Source: Alnus glutinosa (taxonomy: Eukaryota > Streptophyta > Magnoliopsida > Fagales > Betulaceae). Taken from it: a stretch of 64,000 bases of DNA. The DNA is taken from NCBI RefSeq assembly GCF_958979055.1, contig NC_084886.1:3119001-3183000 (forward strand), in the 5' to 3' direction. This document shows positions 24,701-37,900 of this stretch, in pieces; within the stretch, counting starts at the first letter, position 1; each line of letters opens with the position of its first letter. The notes under the pieces were generated by a model. The model saw only the letters and a program-made list of their open reading frames with translations. It searched no databases and was not told the origin of the DNA. The translations under genes were made by a program, and so were the position numbers.

Positions 24701-27032
24701 GGTGGCCGTTGCAGAGGTGTGCCTGAAACTGGAAACTGTTGGTAGCTTGATGCAGGAAGAGACTGATCTTGAATATCCGGGTAATGAGCATCAACGGACT
24801 GCGGATACTGATCATAATAATGACCTTGGTCTTCCAGCCTGCCAACCGGTGTAAACTGAGACTGTGTATGTTGATTTTCCATTGCAGTTTTAGCATCTGC
24901 CCAAGCTCTAGCCCTGGCAGCCCAGTCTTCTTCATTATTATGGGCTGTCATTAAAAAGTTAAGAAAAGTTAAACCAAATGTCTTTGACACACAGAAGGGG
25001 ATGCTGAGTCAAGATGATAAAAATATCAAAAGATAAAAATGTGGCTCACCACCAAACAATAAGCAGCAGTACTAGATATCCTTTGCACAAAACAATTCTA
25101 ACAATTTGCAGGTCAGAGAAACTATGTCTTACTGTGATTAGCAAATCTTTTTTTTTTTTTTTAAATAAATAAGAACTATGAGTACCTATGCATGATGACC
25201 ATCACCAATTTAAAATACACACCTCTTAGATTACTGTTTTCTACATCCTCACTGATAAGGATTTGGGGCAAAGTGTAATCAAGAAAAAAAAAATTATATT
25301 GCCCTATGTTCATATGGCCAAGACAAAAGCAGTGAGAATCATACTAACAAAAGATTATCTGTACAACACCGGCCACCTCTTGAGTTCATAGACCCTAGTC
25401 CCCCCATTCACATCCGAACAGCCTCCCACTTTGTATAACCTACAACACCATATAGTAGACACATAAGTCTGTGTGCATCTCCTAGTATACATTAAGCTAG
25501 GGGTAGGCTAAGCTGGATCACCATCTTCGGTGACAGTTCAATTTACAACTCAATTATATCACTTCTAGTGTGTTGGGAATATGCGTACATGTGCACATAA
25601 TAACACATACTATGGTGTTACAAGCATTGGACATAATCATATACCATTGGAGAAGTTATGAACATTCTCTAGAACTAAACAAATTTTTTTAATGGGTAAA
25701 AACAACTCACACCCACCTTGAGATTGAAACAGTGACCTCACCCTCCACCCCCTTGTTTATTGATGGAGATGCCAATTAGTCCAGAAACCATTAGCTCTAT
25801 AGAGCTAAAGAAATAAAGTTTTAATCAACTATTCAAGGATCAAGACTGGAAAACCACCTCAGATCAGGGCATGTGATCCAAATTACAGTAATAAGGGGGC
25901 CTAGAAATCTTGATAACACCGGCGCAGTACACATGCTGACCATCAACACTTTAAATGCATAACATACACTTTAAACTATGAAAAAAACAAATGGGCAACA
26001 CATTATATTTCAATCGATGGTTCCTATGTGACAATTACAAATTTAAAACCCACACAGATCAACAAAATTAAAGAGACCAATTTAGCAGTCAAACGTCATA
26101 TATACATCATAATCACTCGTGACCAATCCTCATCTTAAAAGCTTCTCAGTTTCATTTCAAAGCAGAATTACTAAAATTCCCATCCAAGGCACCGCCACAT
26201 CAGTCCAGATTCAGAGTTGAGACGATTCAATAGCAAAGTTAATCAAAATGCCTAATTTGACAGCAAATCGAGCATCTTCCTAAGTTGCAAATCGAATAAA
26301 AAACATGAAAGAGTAAGCAAAACGTGAGAAACAAGAACGAAGAAACAACTTATACACAACAGCTTACCGGGATAATTCCAAGCCTGGTGGGGAGCCCAAT
26401 TCGAAGTGCCCCATTCCTACAAAAAGGAACACCACGCATTAAATTATAGTCAATAGCTCTCTATTACGATCCGATTAAAGGAACAAACAAATCTACCAAC
26501 ATGAGAGAGCCTAGAAATGGATAACAATCATTGACCCAAAACCGAAACCCTTAACACTTAGAATAAACTGGTAAGTTAAAGTAAAATCCTAGACAATCGA
26601 GAAGGGCAAGATTGAAATTAAACCAAAAGGCCGAATAAGATACACACACACACACAGAGATCAACTTACCTGATTGGCCTGGGGATAAGACTGGGGAAGC
26701 TGGGAATGGTGGGGAGGGGGAGGGGGAGGGGGAGGAGGCACGTGGGGGCGAGGGGGGGGAGGGAACTGGGAGTGGTGGTGGAGGGGAGGGTGTGCAGCAT
26801 AAGGGTTAGGGGGTGGAGGATAAGAGGAGCCAGGTGGAGGTGGAGCCCACTGCGGCGGAGGAGGGGACGGGGAAGGGGACTGGGACTGGGACTGGGGGTA
26901 CTGATATTGGTTTGAGAACCACGGCGGCGGTGGCTGCTGCTGCTGATAGTGGTGGAATTGGTGGTGGGGATCCAACGTGGGCGGCGTCAGTGGTGGTCTC
27001 ATGTAACGCTGAGCCTGTTGATACGCGTCCAT
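18782..27032 (-). CDS. Plant PNISR-like proline-rich and RS-rich nuclear protein
   Basis: Twelve exons: 27032-26670, 26416-26368, 24944-24507, 23486-23128, 23050-22853, 22768-22577, 22375-22301, 22221-22155, 22038-20904, 20823-20767, 19053-18979 and 18827-18782. They join in frame to about 1017 residues. The N-terminus is Pro/Gln/His-rich. Four blocks match, in order, animal PNISR, an RS protein linked to splicing: DWAARARAWADAK (near 144), VPNWLKEEIKK (near 473), VLTEVLLKVTDELFDEIATK (near 551) and ILGLANYASDDD (near 635). The last 250 residues are a charged Lys/Arg/Ser/Glu region ending RGRRSRSRSPVRRHR, typical of nuclear-speckle factors. Arabidopsis At1g70620, in the syntenic position, has carried a 'cyclin-related' label; I see no cyclin box. 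Function in plants is inference. Confidence 0.88.
23050..23056 (-). promoter_or_regulatory. NAGNAG tandem splice acceptor, PNISR-like exon 5
   Basis: The minus strand reads TAGCAG just before exon 5, so either AG can serve as acceptor. Use of the first adds one glutamine; both keep the frame. I used the second AG (exon start 23050) in the model. Confidence 0.7.
23567..23593 (+). repeat. Poly-G tract of 27 bases
   Basis: An uninterrupted run of G lies in the intron between exons 3 and 4 of the PNISR-like gene, just after a GT/GC-alternating stretch. The transcript would carry poly-C. Such a run can form G-quadruplexes on the plus strand and is prone to length change and assembly error. Confidence 0.95.
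24296..24370. repeat. G-rich then C-rich low-complexity pair in an intron
   Basis: A G-rich stretch (about 24296-24310) is followed within 40 bp by a C-rich stretch (about 24344-24364). The two can base-pair. Both lie in the same intron as the poly-G tract. Confidence 0.7.
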
Positions 27033-27337
27033 GTGGATGTGGTTTATTTCTCTTGTCTGCTGTTTTTCTTTTTGTTATTGGGGGATGGCCGAGAAGGGTT
27101 TGCACTTTGCAGGAGCTACCGCAGGGTATGAATGAATGGGAATGATTCGTGAATGAACGAACAAAGGAATGCCAAAGGAAAATAGGATTTTAGCTAGGCC
27201 AGGCCTAGCGTTTGGAATTAGAGTATTCCTATCTTGGGCCTTGCATCTTTTTTGTTCTGGGCCGTCTTAATAAGAGACTATCTCCGGTGGAACTTAATAT
27301 TTTATGTTCTAAATTATATTATATTTTATATATTTAA
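27033..27337. other. PNISR-like upstream region
   Basis: This holds the 5' leader and core promoter of the PNISR-like gene on the minus strand. A GGGCC-containing stretch (about 27234-27265) resembles promoter site II elements (TGGGCC/T). The 9-bp target duplication of the MITE to the right begins at 27329. Confidence 0.4.
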
Positions 27338-27624
27338 GGGATAATTGCACCGTTGGTTCCTGTTGTATGCCATAATTATTTGTCACTCCTTATAGTTTAA
27401 AAAGTTCATAGGAGGTCCTTGTGGTTAACAATAATTACAAATCGATCCCTACAGTCAAATTCCGTTAAAAATTTGAGGGAATCTGTTAAAATTTTTAACG
27501 GAATTTGACTGTAGGGATCGATTTGTAATTTTGCTAACCACAAGGACCTCTCATGAACTTTTTAAACTATAGGAAGTAAAAAATAATTATGACATACCAC
27601 AGGGACCAACGGTGCAATTATCCC
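27338..27624. mobile_element. Palindromic Mutator-like MITE with perfect 9-bp TSD
   Basis: The 287-bp element begins GGGATAATTGCACCGTTGG and ends with its near-perfect reverse complement. The arms of about 140 bp meet near 27481, so the whole element can fold back on itself. TATATTTAA flanks it on both sides (27329-27337 and 27625-27633). A perfect 9-bp duplication with long terminal inverted repeats is the mark of the Mutator superfamily. No coding capacity is present. Confidence 0.92.
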
Positions 27625-27633
27625 TATATTTAA

Positions 27634-28957
27634 TAGTGCATGCATTGCTATGCCATCTAAAACTTCTAAATAATATTATATCATATTTATTGATAAATAT
27701 AACAAAATAAAATCTGAACTAAAAAAGAATCTCATTCCCCCCCTAAGGTATTCACAGCATGCTAAAATGCTATTTTGGCTAGTCAAAACGTTAAAATGAA
27801 GAGAAAAGGCTCCCTCAGGCTCGTCAAAGTGGTGAAATTTTTGTGGGCTTTAAGTCTTAAACCGGGAAAATGATTTGTGAGGGACAACAAACCGTCCCCC
27901 ATCACCCTTTTTATAATTTTTTAATCAAAAAAAAAATGAAAAAGAGAATAATGGGGGATAGTTGAGCGTCCCCATGTATCGGCCCTCCGTAATCTATATG
28001 GGAGAGTGTGATATGATTGTTGGAGAAAATGAATAAATTTTTGAAAAATAATATTTTAATAGAACAAGAAAAGTTGATAACTAAAATGTTGAGCTTGATG
28101 TAAGTGCTTAAAAAAATTTAGTAGCTAAAATAAATAATAAATTTGTTGAGCTTGATGCATTCACCTCAAGTTCATCAAATTTACACTCTATTTTAGCTAT
28201 TAAAAAAAAACCACATTTCTCTATTTTAACTACCAATTTTTTCAAATCACATAACCCCAACTCTCTATTTTATATTGATCTAAAAAAAAAAAACTCTATT
28301 TTAACTATCTACTTTCACTATTTTATTTAAATAATATTATTTTTCAAGAATTTCTTTATTCTTTCCTTGAGATGAGAGAATATTAGAAATTTTAAAACGT
28401 TTTTTTAACATTTTGTAAGTGAATATTGTAGCAGGTCACCAAATATTTTAAGATTTTGCTGTGCCGGATGTAATTCATTATAGTTCCATCTTAACGTCTG
28501 GGCAAATATTATTTTGGCTTTGCTAGAGAAGAAAACTCTTACACTCACGGCCCAATGCCCTTGGCTGCAGTAGAAGGGAAAATGTGTGCCATATATGCCT
28601 GATAACTTGGTTGAGTCTGAAGAAGTCAACCTATAAATTAATCAAATTACATTTAATCGGTGCCAGTATGCCTGACAACTACTAGGGCTGATGTTCAGCT
28701 AGACATCCTTTGATTGTTACACTCGGTCATGCTTTCTGAAGCTGCTTCCCATGATTTAGGGAGTCTGAAAATGTACTGCCTGCAACAGCTTCAGTAGCAT
28801 ATTTGTATACTCCTTTTGTCGTTTTCCAAAATATTCTGCGTTCTTGTTTTTGAATATTATGATACATGGTTCAGCAGTGAAAAAGATGCTTGAACCTCCA
28901 TACTGCATCAAAGAAGTCTAAGGAGAAACAAAAGGTGAATATCTAAGCAATCCAAGA
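27634..28957. other. AT-rich intergenic, no gene seen
   Basis: AT-rich sequence with TTGAGCTTGATG repeated near 28090 and 28147 and many short A/T runs, suggesting old MITE debris that I cannot delimit. The right end is the 3' flank of the ABC transporter gene. Confidence 0.45.
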
Positions 28958-31900
28958 TCATGAAACAGCATCAGCCTGTCTTCTATTCAGTCGAGCATAT
29001 AAGCCATCCTTGCCGAGAAGCTCATTGTGACTGCCCATCTGTGCATTGGAATAGAAGTTACATTTATAGCTTACACTTCAGAATTGAAGTTAAATTCATA
29101 GCTAACATTCATGGCCTTGCAGCTCCATTATGTATAGGACGCTTATAGCTCCATCTTTTACAATCTTACTTATTAGATTGAAGGAGGCCAGACCTATCAT
29201 AAGTTTTATCTCCACTATACAATTAGCACCCAAAGAAAGGACTACGGCAAAATTTATTGGCCCCTGTGCCATGCTCAAGCAAGGGAGATTGTGGGATCAG
29301 TCCCAATAAGGCTTATGAGTAAAGGTGAGACAGGGTTCTAGGTCCAAAATTTTGGACATGAATAGCTTGCTTCGGCTCTCGGTTTAGGAGTAGTGTTACC
29401 AAACCAAATCAAAACAAATTTTGTATGTATATTATCTTAACTATATACATGTCTTTGTCTTATACATTGCTGAATATGAAATTATCAATCCATCAGACTT
29501 CTTCAACCCACAAAAACTTCAACACCTCTTCAAACATTTTGTATTATGTTATATGTTTTCTCTATATCTCTCACTCTTCTCTCTTATATGTAGCCTTTTG
29601 TTTTGCTTTTTTAAGTGAAAAGAGAACTATGGAACTGAACCAAACCAAGCCAAAGATACTTTTTTTGGATCGGTTCTGTTCTATAGCTATGAGTAGAATT
29701 TTATGGAACAAAATTTAGTTGGTTTGGTTCTTAACTTACGTGGAACTTCTTGTGTACATGGGGCAACTTATGCTTTTAATGACATCTTGATTTTAAGCAG
29801 GGTTTTCATGGATGCCTTTGTTTTTTTCATGAAGCAAATTTGTGTAGGTCATTGTCAACAAACATATGAAGGTAATGAACTTCCAAAAATGAAATGATGG
29901 ACAAATTATCTAGGGATTCAAAATAAATGGACAGAAAACTAACCTCAACAAGTTGACCACCATCCATTACCACAATCCGGTCAGCAGCTTGAATTGTAGA
30001 AAGCCTGTAGAAAGTATGCAACTAATATAAGATAATTGAAATAGGAATTTTATCAATATGCCTTGGATGCACTACATAGAACCTTCTATCAATCAAAACT
30101 TCATATAACAATTAAGACACTGAAAGTGAGAGTATTAGAGAACCACCTGTGTGCGATAATTATGACACTTCTCTTTGTCGTCAAGTCACTTCTGACAGCA
30201 CGAAGAACACCCTAGATATAGTGGCAAATGATATATTAATATGTTTCTCTTTTTGTTTTTCTTTTAGGTAAAGCAATATTACAGAAATATCATTCTAATT
30301 TTTCCCCCATGTGTGTCTGTATGTGTGTGTGTTGAGATGGAGTTAATTCTAGATGCACTTACCTTGACATTGTGTTCACTCTCTGCATCTAGTGCACTAG
30401 TGGCTTCATCAAGGATCAATACAGTTGGGTCCCTAAGAATGGCCCGAGCAATGGCTATTCGCTGCTTTTGTCCCCCACTAAGCAAATCATCATCAACAAG
30501 TGTTTGGTAACCATTAGGCAGTGATGTGATGAAGTCATGGGCATATGCCTGCTTGGCAGCCCATTCAACATCCTCCTGCTTTACATCTCGAGTACATCCA
30601 TATCTGATGTTTGAACTAATATCCATACGGAAAAGTCTAGGTTCCTGTTCCAAATTTTTATGTAAGAAGAAAAGATCTAATATATTAACTGAATTTATTT
30701 TTGCTTTAAGCAAATCAAGAACCTGTCCCACAAATCCAACTCTTTCCCTCCACCACATGACGTCCAACTCTTTAAGAGGGATGCCATCTACCAAAATCTG
30801 CAATTAAAATAACAATTACAAAGGAAAAATTCAACTAATGGGCATCTGGACACCAATTATCATACTTAAGCAAGAAAGATAAATAGCATCACTGGCTATC
30901 AACCATTTTATCCTAAACCCCACGAGGGAGAGCATCAATCAAAATCCACAATTAGACTGACAAAGGTCAACTAATGCGCATCCACACCCCAGTTACTTGA
31001 ATGTAAGTAGTAAAAGAGAAATAATTAAAAGGCTCACTAAAAAGGCAATAGATCCCTAAAACTGGAAGCTTGAAGTCGTTAGCTGGCTACCAGTAAGAAA
31101 AGGTTAAAAAGAATACCGACATAAACATGACTCAGAGCAAAGAGACCTATGATCAACATCATACAAAACAACCAAACACAGTCACATACAAGGGGAGAAT
31201 ATATATTTTTTGATAGTAATAAGCCAATTTCATTAAAAGCGTGAGGCGCCCCTTAGTACACTGGGAGTATACAAAAGGAAACGCCTAACTAGAGAAACGA
31301 GCAAGGAAATCAAGAAAGCTAAAAGATAAGGGGAACACATAAGCCGTAGTTCAAAGATACAGAGTGTGATAGGAGGATAAAAGTTCATCAGGGGTCTTCT
31401 CCACGTCCTTAAAGCTCTGATTATTTCTCTCTCTATAAGCACCAAAAGAAGCAAGTGGGCGCTATTTTCCACATCGCAGCACTCATCGACCGGCCCAAAG
31501 ACCACCAACAAGCAAGCAGATCGTCGTGGCATAACCCAAAACGACTGAAAAGAGAGTACCAAACAACAAAAGCCACATCGCAATGGAGAAGAAGATGGTC
31601 CACGGACTCCTCCGTCTTCTTGCACATGCAACATCTGTTAATCACGATAACATGGCGCTTCCTGAGATTGTCCAAGGTAAGGATCTTCCCAAAAGTCGCC
31701 TACCACGAAAAGAAGGCCGCCCTTGAGGGAGCTTGGGTCCGCCACACACACTTCCAGGGAAAGCGAGTACCAATAAGACGAGTCAAGGAGTGGAAAAAAA
31801 ACTTGACCTTGAAGATGTGGGATTACTAGTTTTGGACTTGTATCGAAATGTGCTTAATACGCTATTTGTATGAGTCTCGGCTCATAGCCCGAGTCATCTT

Positions 31901-34900
31901 ATTTTTGCTGAGTTTTTACATTCATGTTCTTTTGTTCCCTCTGATTATGGGCACTTTTATATACTTCTAGTGTGCTAGGGTTGCGTCCCTCAGTGCTTTT
32001 TAATGGGATTATATTACTTATAAAAAAAAAAGGCCTTTTTTGGAAGGGACCCACCTTAGCTTGTCTTCGCCGCCTCTTTTGACTATAACTGAATGCAGCA
32101 TCTAGAAGAAAGAAACAAAAACATTCACCTTCCAATCATGCGCTTCTCTAGTAAAGCTCACGTTCCATTGGTTGGAACCACCCAAGAACTCTAAGTTATT
32201 TGCAACAGAGGCGTCCTTCGCAACAATTATACCAAACAAAACTGGAAAAGCTGCCTTGAGAGTCATATTCCCAACCCACAGATCGTGCCAAAATTTAATT
32301 CTGGTCCCATCCCCCACTTCGAATCTGGTGTAGCCTGAAAAAGTCTCACAACCTTTTCTAACATTCTATGTACTATCTAAATGAGATGCATTTGACTACA
32401 ACGGAGCATATGGACTCCAACAAGATCTGTCATCTAGATTGTTTTGCCATATTAACCCGTTGAAATATTGCTAATCTACATACAAAGGCAGAGGGCATTG
32501 AAGGTAATAGCATCAATTTCAATTGACATACACCATAAAATACAGAATGAAAGAGAAATAAAAAGAAATGGTTTCTTAGTCTGGTGAGTCTTCCCTTTTT
32601 CCATAACCCAACCAAGAAACCCTACAAAACACCAAAAGCCCTAAAAACCCAAAGCGCCCCACACTAAGAAACGCGAACCTTGATTTTCTGACGCCTAGAA
32701 TCATAGTTTATAGGGCACTCTAGGTTCAAAAGCACCCTTCTACCCCTAGAATTAGAGCAAGCCTCCCTATAATGATCCTCTTCAATGGCTGTAAGGAGAG
32801 ACACAGTTTGATCCTCTTGCCCCTCACAGATCCCCACCACAGGACATAGGTCCTTAACACATAAGGAAGCCCAATCCAAAGGCCTAACAGGGGAAAAAAA
32901 TTCCCAGAGGGTTAGGAAACTCCCCATCCCCATGATCACTAACCAGCGCCGAAGAAGAGTCAGAACCATTGAGCAACTTTTGGAGATGAGGACCTGCTGG
33001 AGGAGAACAACACTGAGCTGCAGAGACAAGGGGCAAATATTTTGAAACTAGATCCTTTGTTGCTGAAGTTGGATCCTAGAATGTCATATGTAACGACTTA
33101 GCTAAGGAGCTGATGGTGATTCGCTTGTCGCAAATGGTAATTTCAGCAACTTACTTTTAAATGATTCAAGAAATAAGCATGGATAACATATCTTCAGGTA
33201 ATTCTTTGTTTCTTCAAAACCTTTTCTTTTAACTCAAAGTAATTGTTTTAAACATGAAATCCTTCCAATTTAATGCATTAGTTGCAAATGTTGAATCAAG
33301 GCTAGAGATATTACCTGACCATTTGTCGGCTCATAAAGACGGAGCAAAAGATTCACCAGTGTGCTCTTTCCACTACCACTAAGACCAACCTAAGCAATAT
33401 TAAAACAAAGTTTATTTCTTATGGTCATTGTGGCACGCAAGGAATAAAAATAAGCAAATAGAAATACTCTCTTACGATTGCAACCACTTCGTTAGGATGC
33501 ACTGAAATGCTTACACGTTGAAGTACAGGTACCTGTTCAGATGTCTAACTATTAGTTCTTTCTGAAGTAGCCACACCAGTAATTTTAAGTAAAAGTAGAA
33601 TCACAGAATCAATTTAGGATCAGGTAGCCTAATTAAACAAATCAGGAAGTATCAGAAATGCTAGTGGAATAATCTAGCGGCCTTGATTTTAACTATTAGT
33701 TAGTTTAAACTAGCGTATTACATAAGAACTATGTACTGATATTATAGGTATTTTTTTTATAACATCCTATAGTAATGAAAATGCTTTACCAGCTAGGATA
33801 AAAACTAATCAGCTCCTAAATAATTAAAACTACTCCTTGCTGTATTGGCTATAAATACATGCTCCTATGACAACCAACATGTTGAGATACTCTACCACTT
33901 GACTGGGGTGTTTCCTGCGCCACAGAACAGGGAACGTCTTCTGTATGCAGGTATTCTTTCCTACTCTAGCACCATTCGTACTCCACAGAAGTGGTAGAGC
34001 ATTGGAGATATTAACGAAAACAGAAGTGTCAAAAATCATGAGCCAGATGGAGTATTTATAGTATTGAGCATGGGATACGTACTGTTGGCCTTGAAGGATA
34101 ATGAAAAGAAACATTTACAAACTCAATATGTCCCAACAGCCGTCGCAACTTCAATCCTGTAGAGTAGTACCATCTAAAATCCATAATTTAACTAAAGAAA
34201 AGAGAACTTTTAACAAAAAAAAGACGCATTGAGTGTTATATCAGCTGAATGGGTGAAATTAAAAATCCATAATCCAAGGTCTCTTTCAATTCCTTTTCCT
34301 AGATATTAAGTGCCCCTAGTAATAAGTCTTCTCACTAGAATCATCTTAGCGAGAGAAAGATATTTCAACAATAATTTTGTAATTCCATAGGTTTAAAAAA
34401 TCAAAATTGTAATTTTAAGCATTATGTGCAAACAGTAAGTGCAGGTTCTAGTTGCCTCAAACATCTCATTATAATATGCATCATGCCTAAACGTCTCATT
34501 ATAATATGCATCATGCCTAAACGACACCAAGAGTTTGCTGTTCAGATACAGGTAGATGATTGAAAATATAAGCTCATGTTGTTCATTGCACTAGCAATTA
34601 GGGAAATGGAGCTTGTTGAACATGAAATGATGATTCTGATAATGACCAGTATGCTAACCTTTTGATATGAATTGATCACTGGGCAAGAGATCCATCAACT
34701 GGAAGACTTTTTCACTTGCTCCAACAGATTGCATCAAAGATGATAAATTGTCCCCCACCCACCATGTTGAATAAATTAGCCATTCGCTGTACAATATAAA
34801 CTTTGTAAGTTGCTCTGCTGTTATATGGCCAGCTAGAATAGACGCTCCTCCCAACAGCACAGAAATAACCTACAAAATTAAATTTCCTAATAAATACTGA

Positions 34901-37900
34901 AGTCAACCACTAGAACTTGAGACCAAATAGTAAATAAAATTTTCACAATAGCTGATAAAGCTTCAACATTTATCAAACAAACAATCCATTCATCCATAAC
35001 ATCCAAATTTCATGCGCTGATGACGAATTACACATGCTTTGCTTTAAGCCCAAACAGAATGCAGCTGGAAACAAGGGGTGCCTTACGCTTTTAATGAGAT
35101 TGGCTTCTTACTTATCAAAAAAAGAATGCAGCTGGAAACAATTCCTTAAATTAAAGAAACACTTTTCTTAAAACACAATTAGAGATGAGATAACAAAAAT
35201 ACATTAACCTGGTATCTAGTAAAACATAGGCTACTGATATACCCGTTAAAAGGTCTTACTTCAAGCCAAAACGCTCAGACAGAAAGCAAAAACTCATGTT
35301 TAAATCACACAGATTATTGAGTATCAAATGGAAATTCTTCGTACAATAATTGAATTATTTGAGAAGAAAAGAGATAAAAAATAATTATCTTAAATATTCA
35401 AAATCTTGATTCTAAAAAACACTCAAAAAGCAAGACCTGAGTTGAGTGATAAAGAGTATTGAAGCTCAGGTTCCAAAAACCATATGCAGCACTTTGTCGC
35501 AAGCTTATATCAGCTAGTTTGCCCATCCAATGCGTGTATCTATACACAAAAGTCAGAGAAATTATCTGTTAAAGCCATTTAACAATACAACGCGTGCCTG
35601 TTTTCATATGTTTATAAGTACAATGCATTGCAGAAAGTTAGTGAAGAATCACTGACTATTGAAGAAAGACAGGACCTCTAGTAGCAATGTTTACCTTCTA
35701 AGTTCATCTTCCTCTGTTCCATAAACGCGAACAGTTCTCATCAAAGAGAAGGTCTCCTGAGCAACCTGCATTAAATAATGAAGCATTGCTTTTTATAGAC
35801 ACTATTCACAAATCAGAATTTTCAATAACAAACTATAGATAAGGAGTCTTATTCTACTTCATTGGCAGAAGCAGTACATTCTTGGATTAACCTAGCTCCC
35901 TTCTTTTGGTACCTATAAAAAGGACATTAGCAAAATCAACAAAATTTCCCAAGAAACAAAAACAAAACAAGAAAGAGAGAAAGGAGATAGATAGTGAGAG
36001 ACTGAATTAAGCAATGGATAAATAAGAGTGCGCCAGTCTATATGCCTGTATGCATTTTTATGTCTCAGCATGTACAATCAATATCTTCCATAAAGTCAAC
36101 GGGCTTGTAAACAAAATGGGCCTGCCATTCAATTTGTGAAGCCTATTTTGAAGCAGATTTACACATAAAAGTCTAAAACTAGAACATTCTAATTGTCCTT
36201 TACACATATCGTCATTTCTAATTTTAAGCTTTCTCCTCTTGCCATGCACCCACCTAGCCGCCTCATTCGGATCACAATAATGTTACATGTCACTTACATC
36301 AAAGTATATTCATTAAGTCAAGGTCAATATTCAACTAAGAAAAACTGGGAAAAAAAAAAAAACAAAATAAATCTTACCTGCCATAGAGCAGCATAACTGC
36401 TGATAATGTAGAGCATATCATCAATGTACACAAACCAAGTGGCCGAGATATAGTTAGCAAGTAAACCAATGCACCCGCTCCCTGACATAGAATCATGCAA
36501 AACACAAACTTAAGCCTCAAACAAAAGCAAATCAGTAAGGTATTAATTGTTCAATCAGCAAAGGAACCTGTAGAACATTGCGTAATATCATATTAAGATC
36601 ATTCCCAATAACCCGTGACACTTGTTGACAATCCGCCCCAAGCCTACTTGTCAAATCACCAACTGTTTCAGAGTCAAAAAAGGATATATCCTACAAAAGA
36701 GATACTGCAAAAATAAGTTAAACTATACACCAAATCTAAACAGAATTAGCTTGCTTGATAGTTGCACATGGCAGCATATTTCAGAACCTGCAGGAGAAGG
36801 GAAGCATATAATGTTTCCCTCATTCGCTTGACCTGCAGAATGTTATAAAAGCTCCATTCAGAATCGTGACACCAACAAAGAACTAAAGTCTGAACACAAG
36901 TACCAAGTAATTGTAAGTCAGAAAGCTAAACGTAAAAAAAAAAAAAAAAAAATCCATTCCACATCTGACATCACCATAAAACACGGCCCTGTTAGGAACC
37001 AATATATGGCATGTAATTTTGATCTTATAATTCACAAATCATAGTCTAGTTTACAAGGAAAGCTTGTGTCAGTAAACACGTTTTCTAGAACCCATGGAAA
37101 CAATTTTCGGATTACCTAACAAGATAGCCAGTTAATATAATAACTCGAATTACCCATCCAATAAGGCATATATATATATATATATATATATATGATAAGA
37201 AAAACAGAGAAAGATATAACTCACGAGGATCATATTTGCAATGCCGAAGCAGCAACCTCGCAGACCACTGAAGTTCAAATAAACAGAGTATGGGGTCAGC
37301 TGCTCTGTCACATGGTTCATCAACATAACTCAAAATTTCACGCATGGAGAACAATAAGTATTATCATATGAAGCAGAAGTTCAAAACAACACCATTAAAA
37401 ACAATATAGACTGCTCATTATAGATCCTAAAATCATGTTCTTTAGGCCAAAAAAAAAAAGAGTGCCATGCAATAATTTGCAACTTAAGGAAGAAGGGTAC
37501 TTCGACCATACAAGATTTTGACCTGAATATTCCTGAAGTGACGCACAGCAGAACCAAGAGACGCACATTCCGATGGAATACCGCGACTTCACCACTCTGT
37601 GCCGAAAATATAGACGCCGTCAAGTAATGCGGCACCGAAATCTCCGAAAGCTAAAACGGCAAACTTTACGAATTAGCAATCAAACAAGTAAACCAATCGA
37701 AATGCTAATGTAATGAGTTCATAAAATCAGTAAAGACACGCACCGCCGCGAGAATTAGGGCAGCGAATGCGGCGAAGATGACCCAACGGTCTTGAGCGAC
37801 GAGGTTCCACATTCGGGTAAGAGCCTGCAACACGGTCACCGGCTCGGCCAGTAATTTTAATTCGACGTCTTCGTCGAAGCTCCACCATTTTCCCCAGGGC

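Noticed and set aside
26706-27145. Long plus-strand Gly/Arg-rich frames
   Set aside because: They are shadows of the proline-rich first exon of the PNISR-like gene on the other strand.
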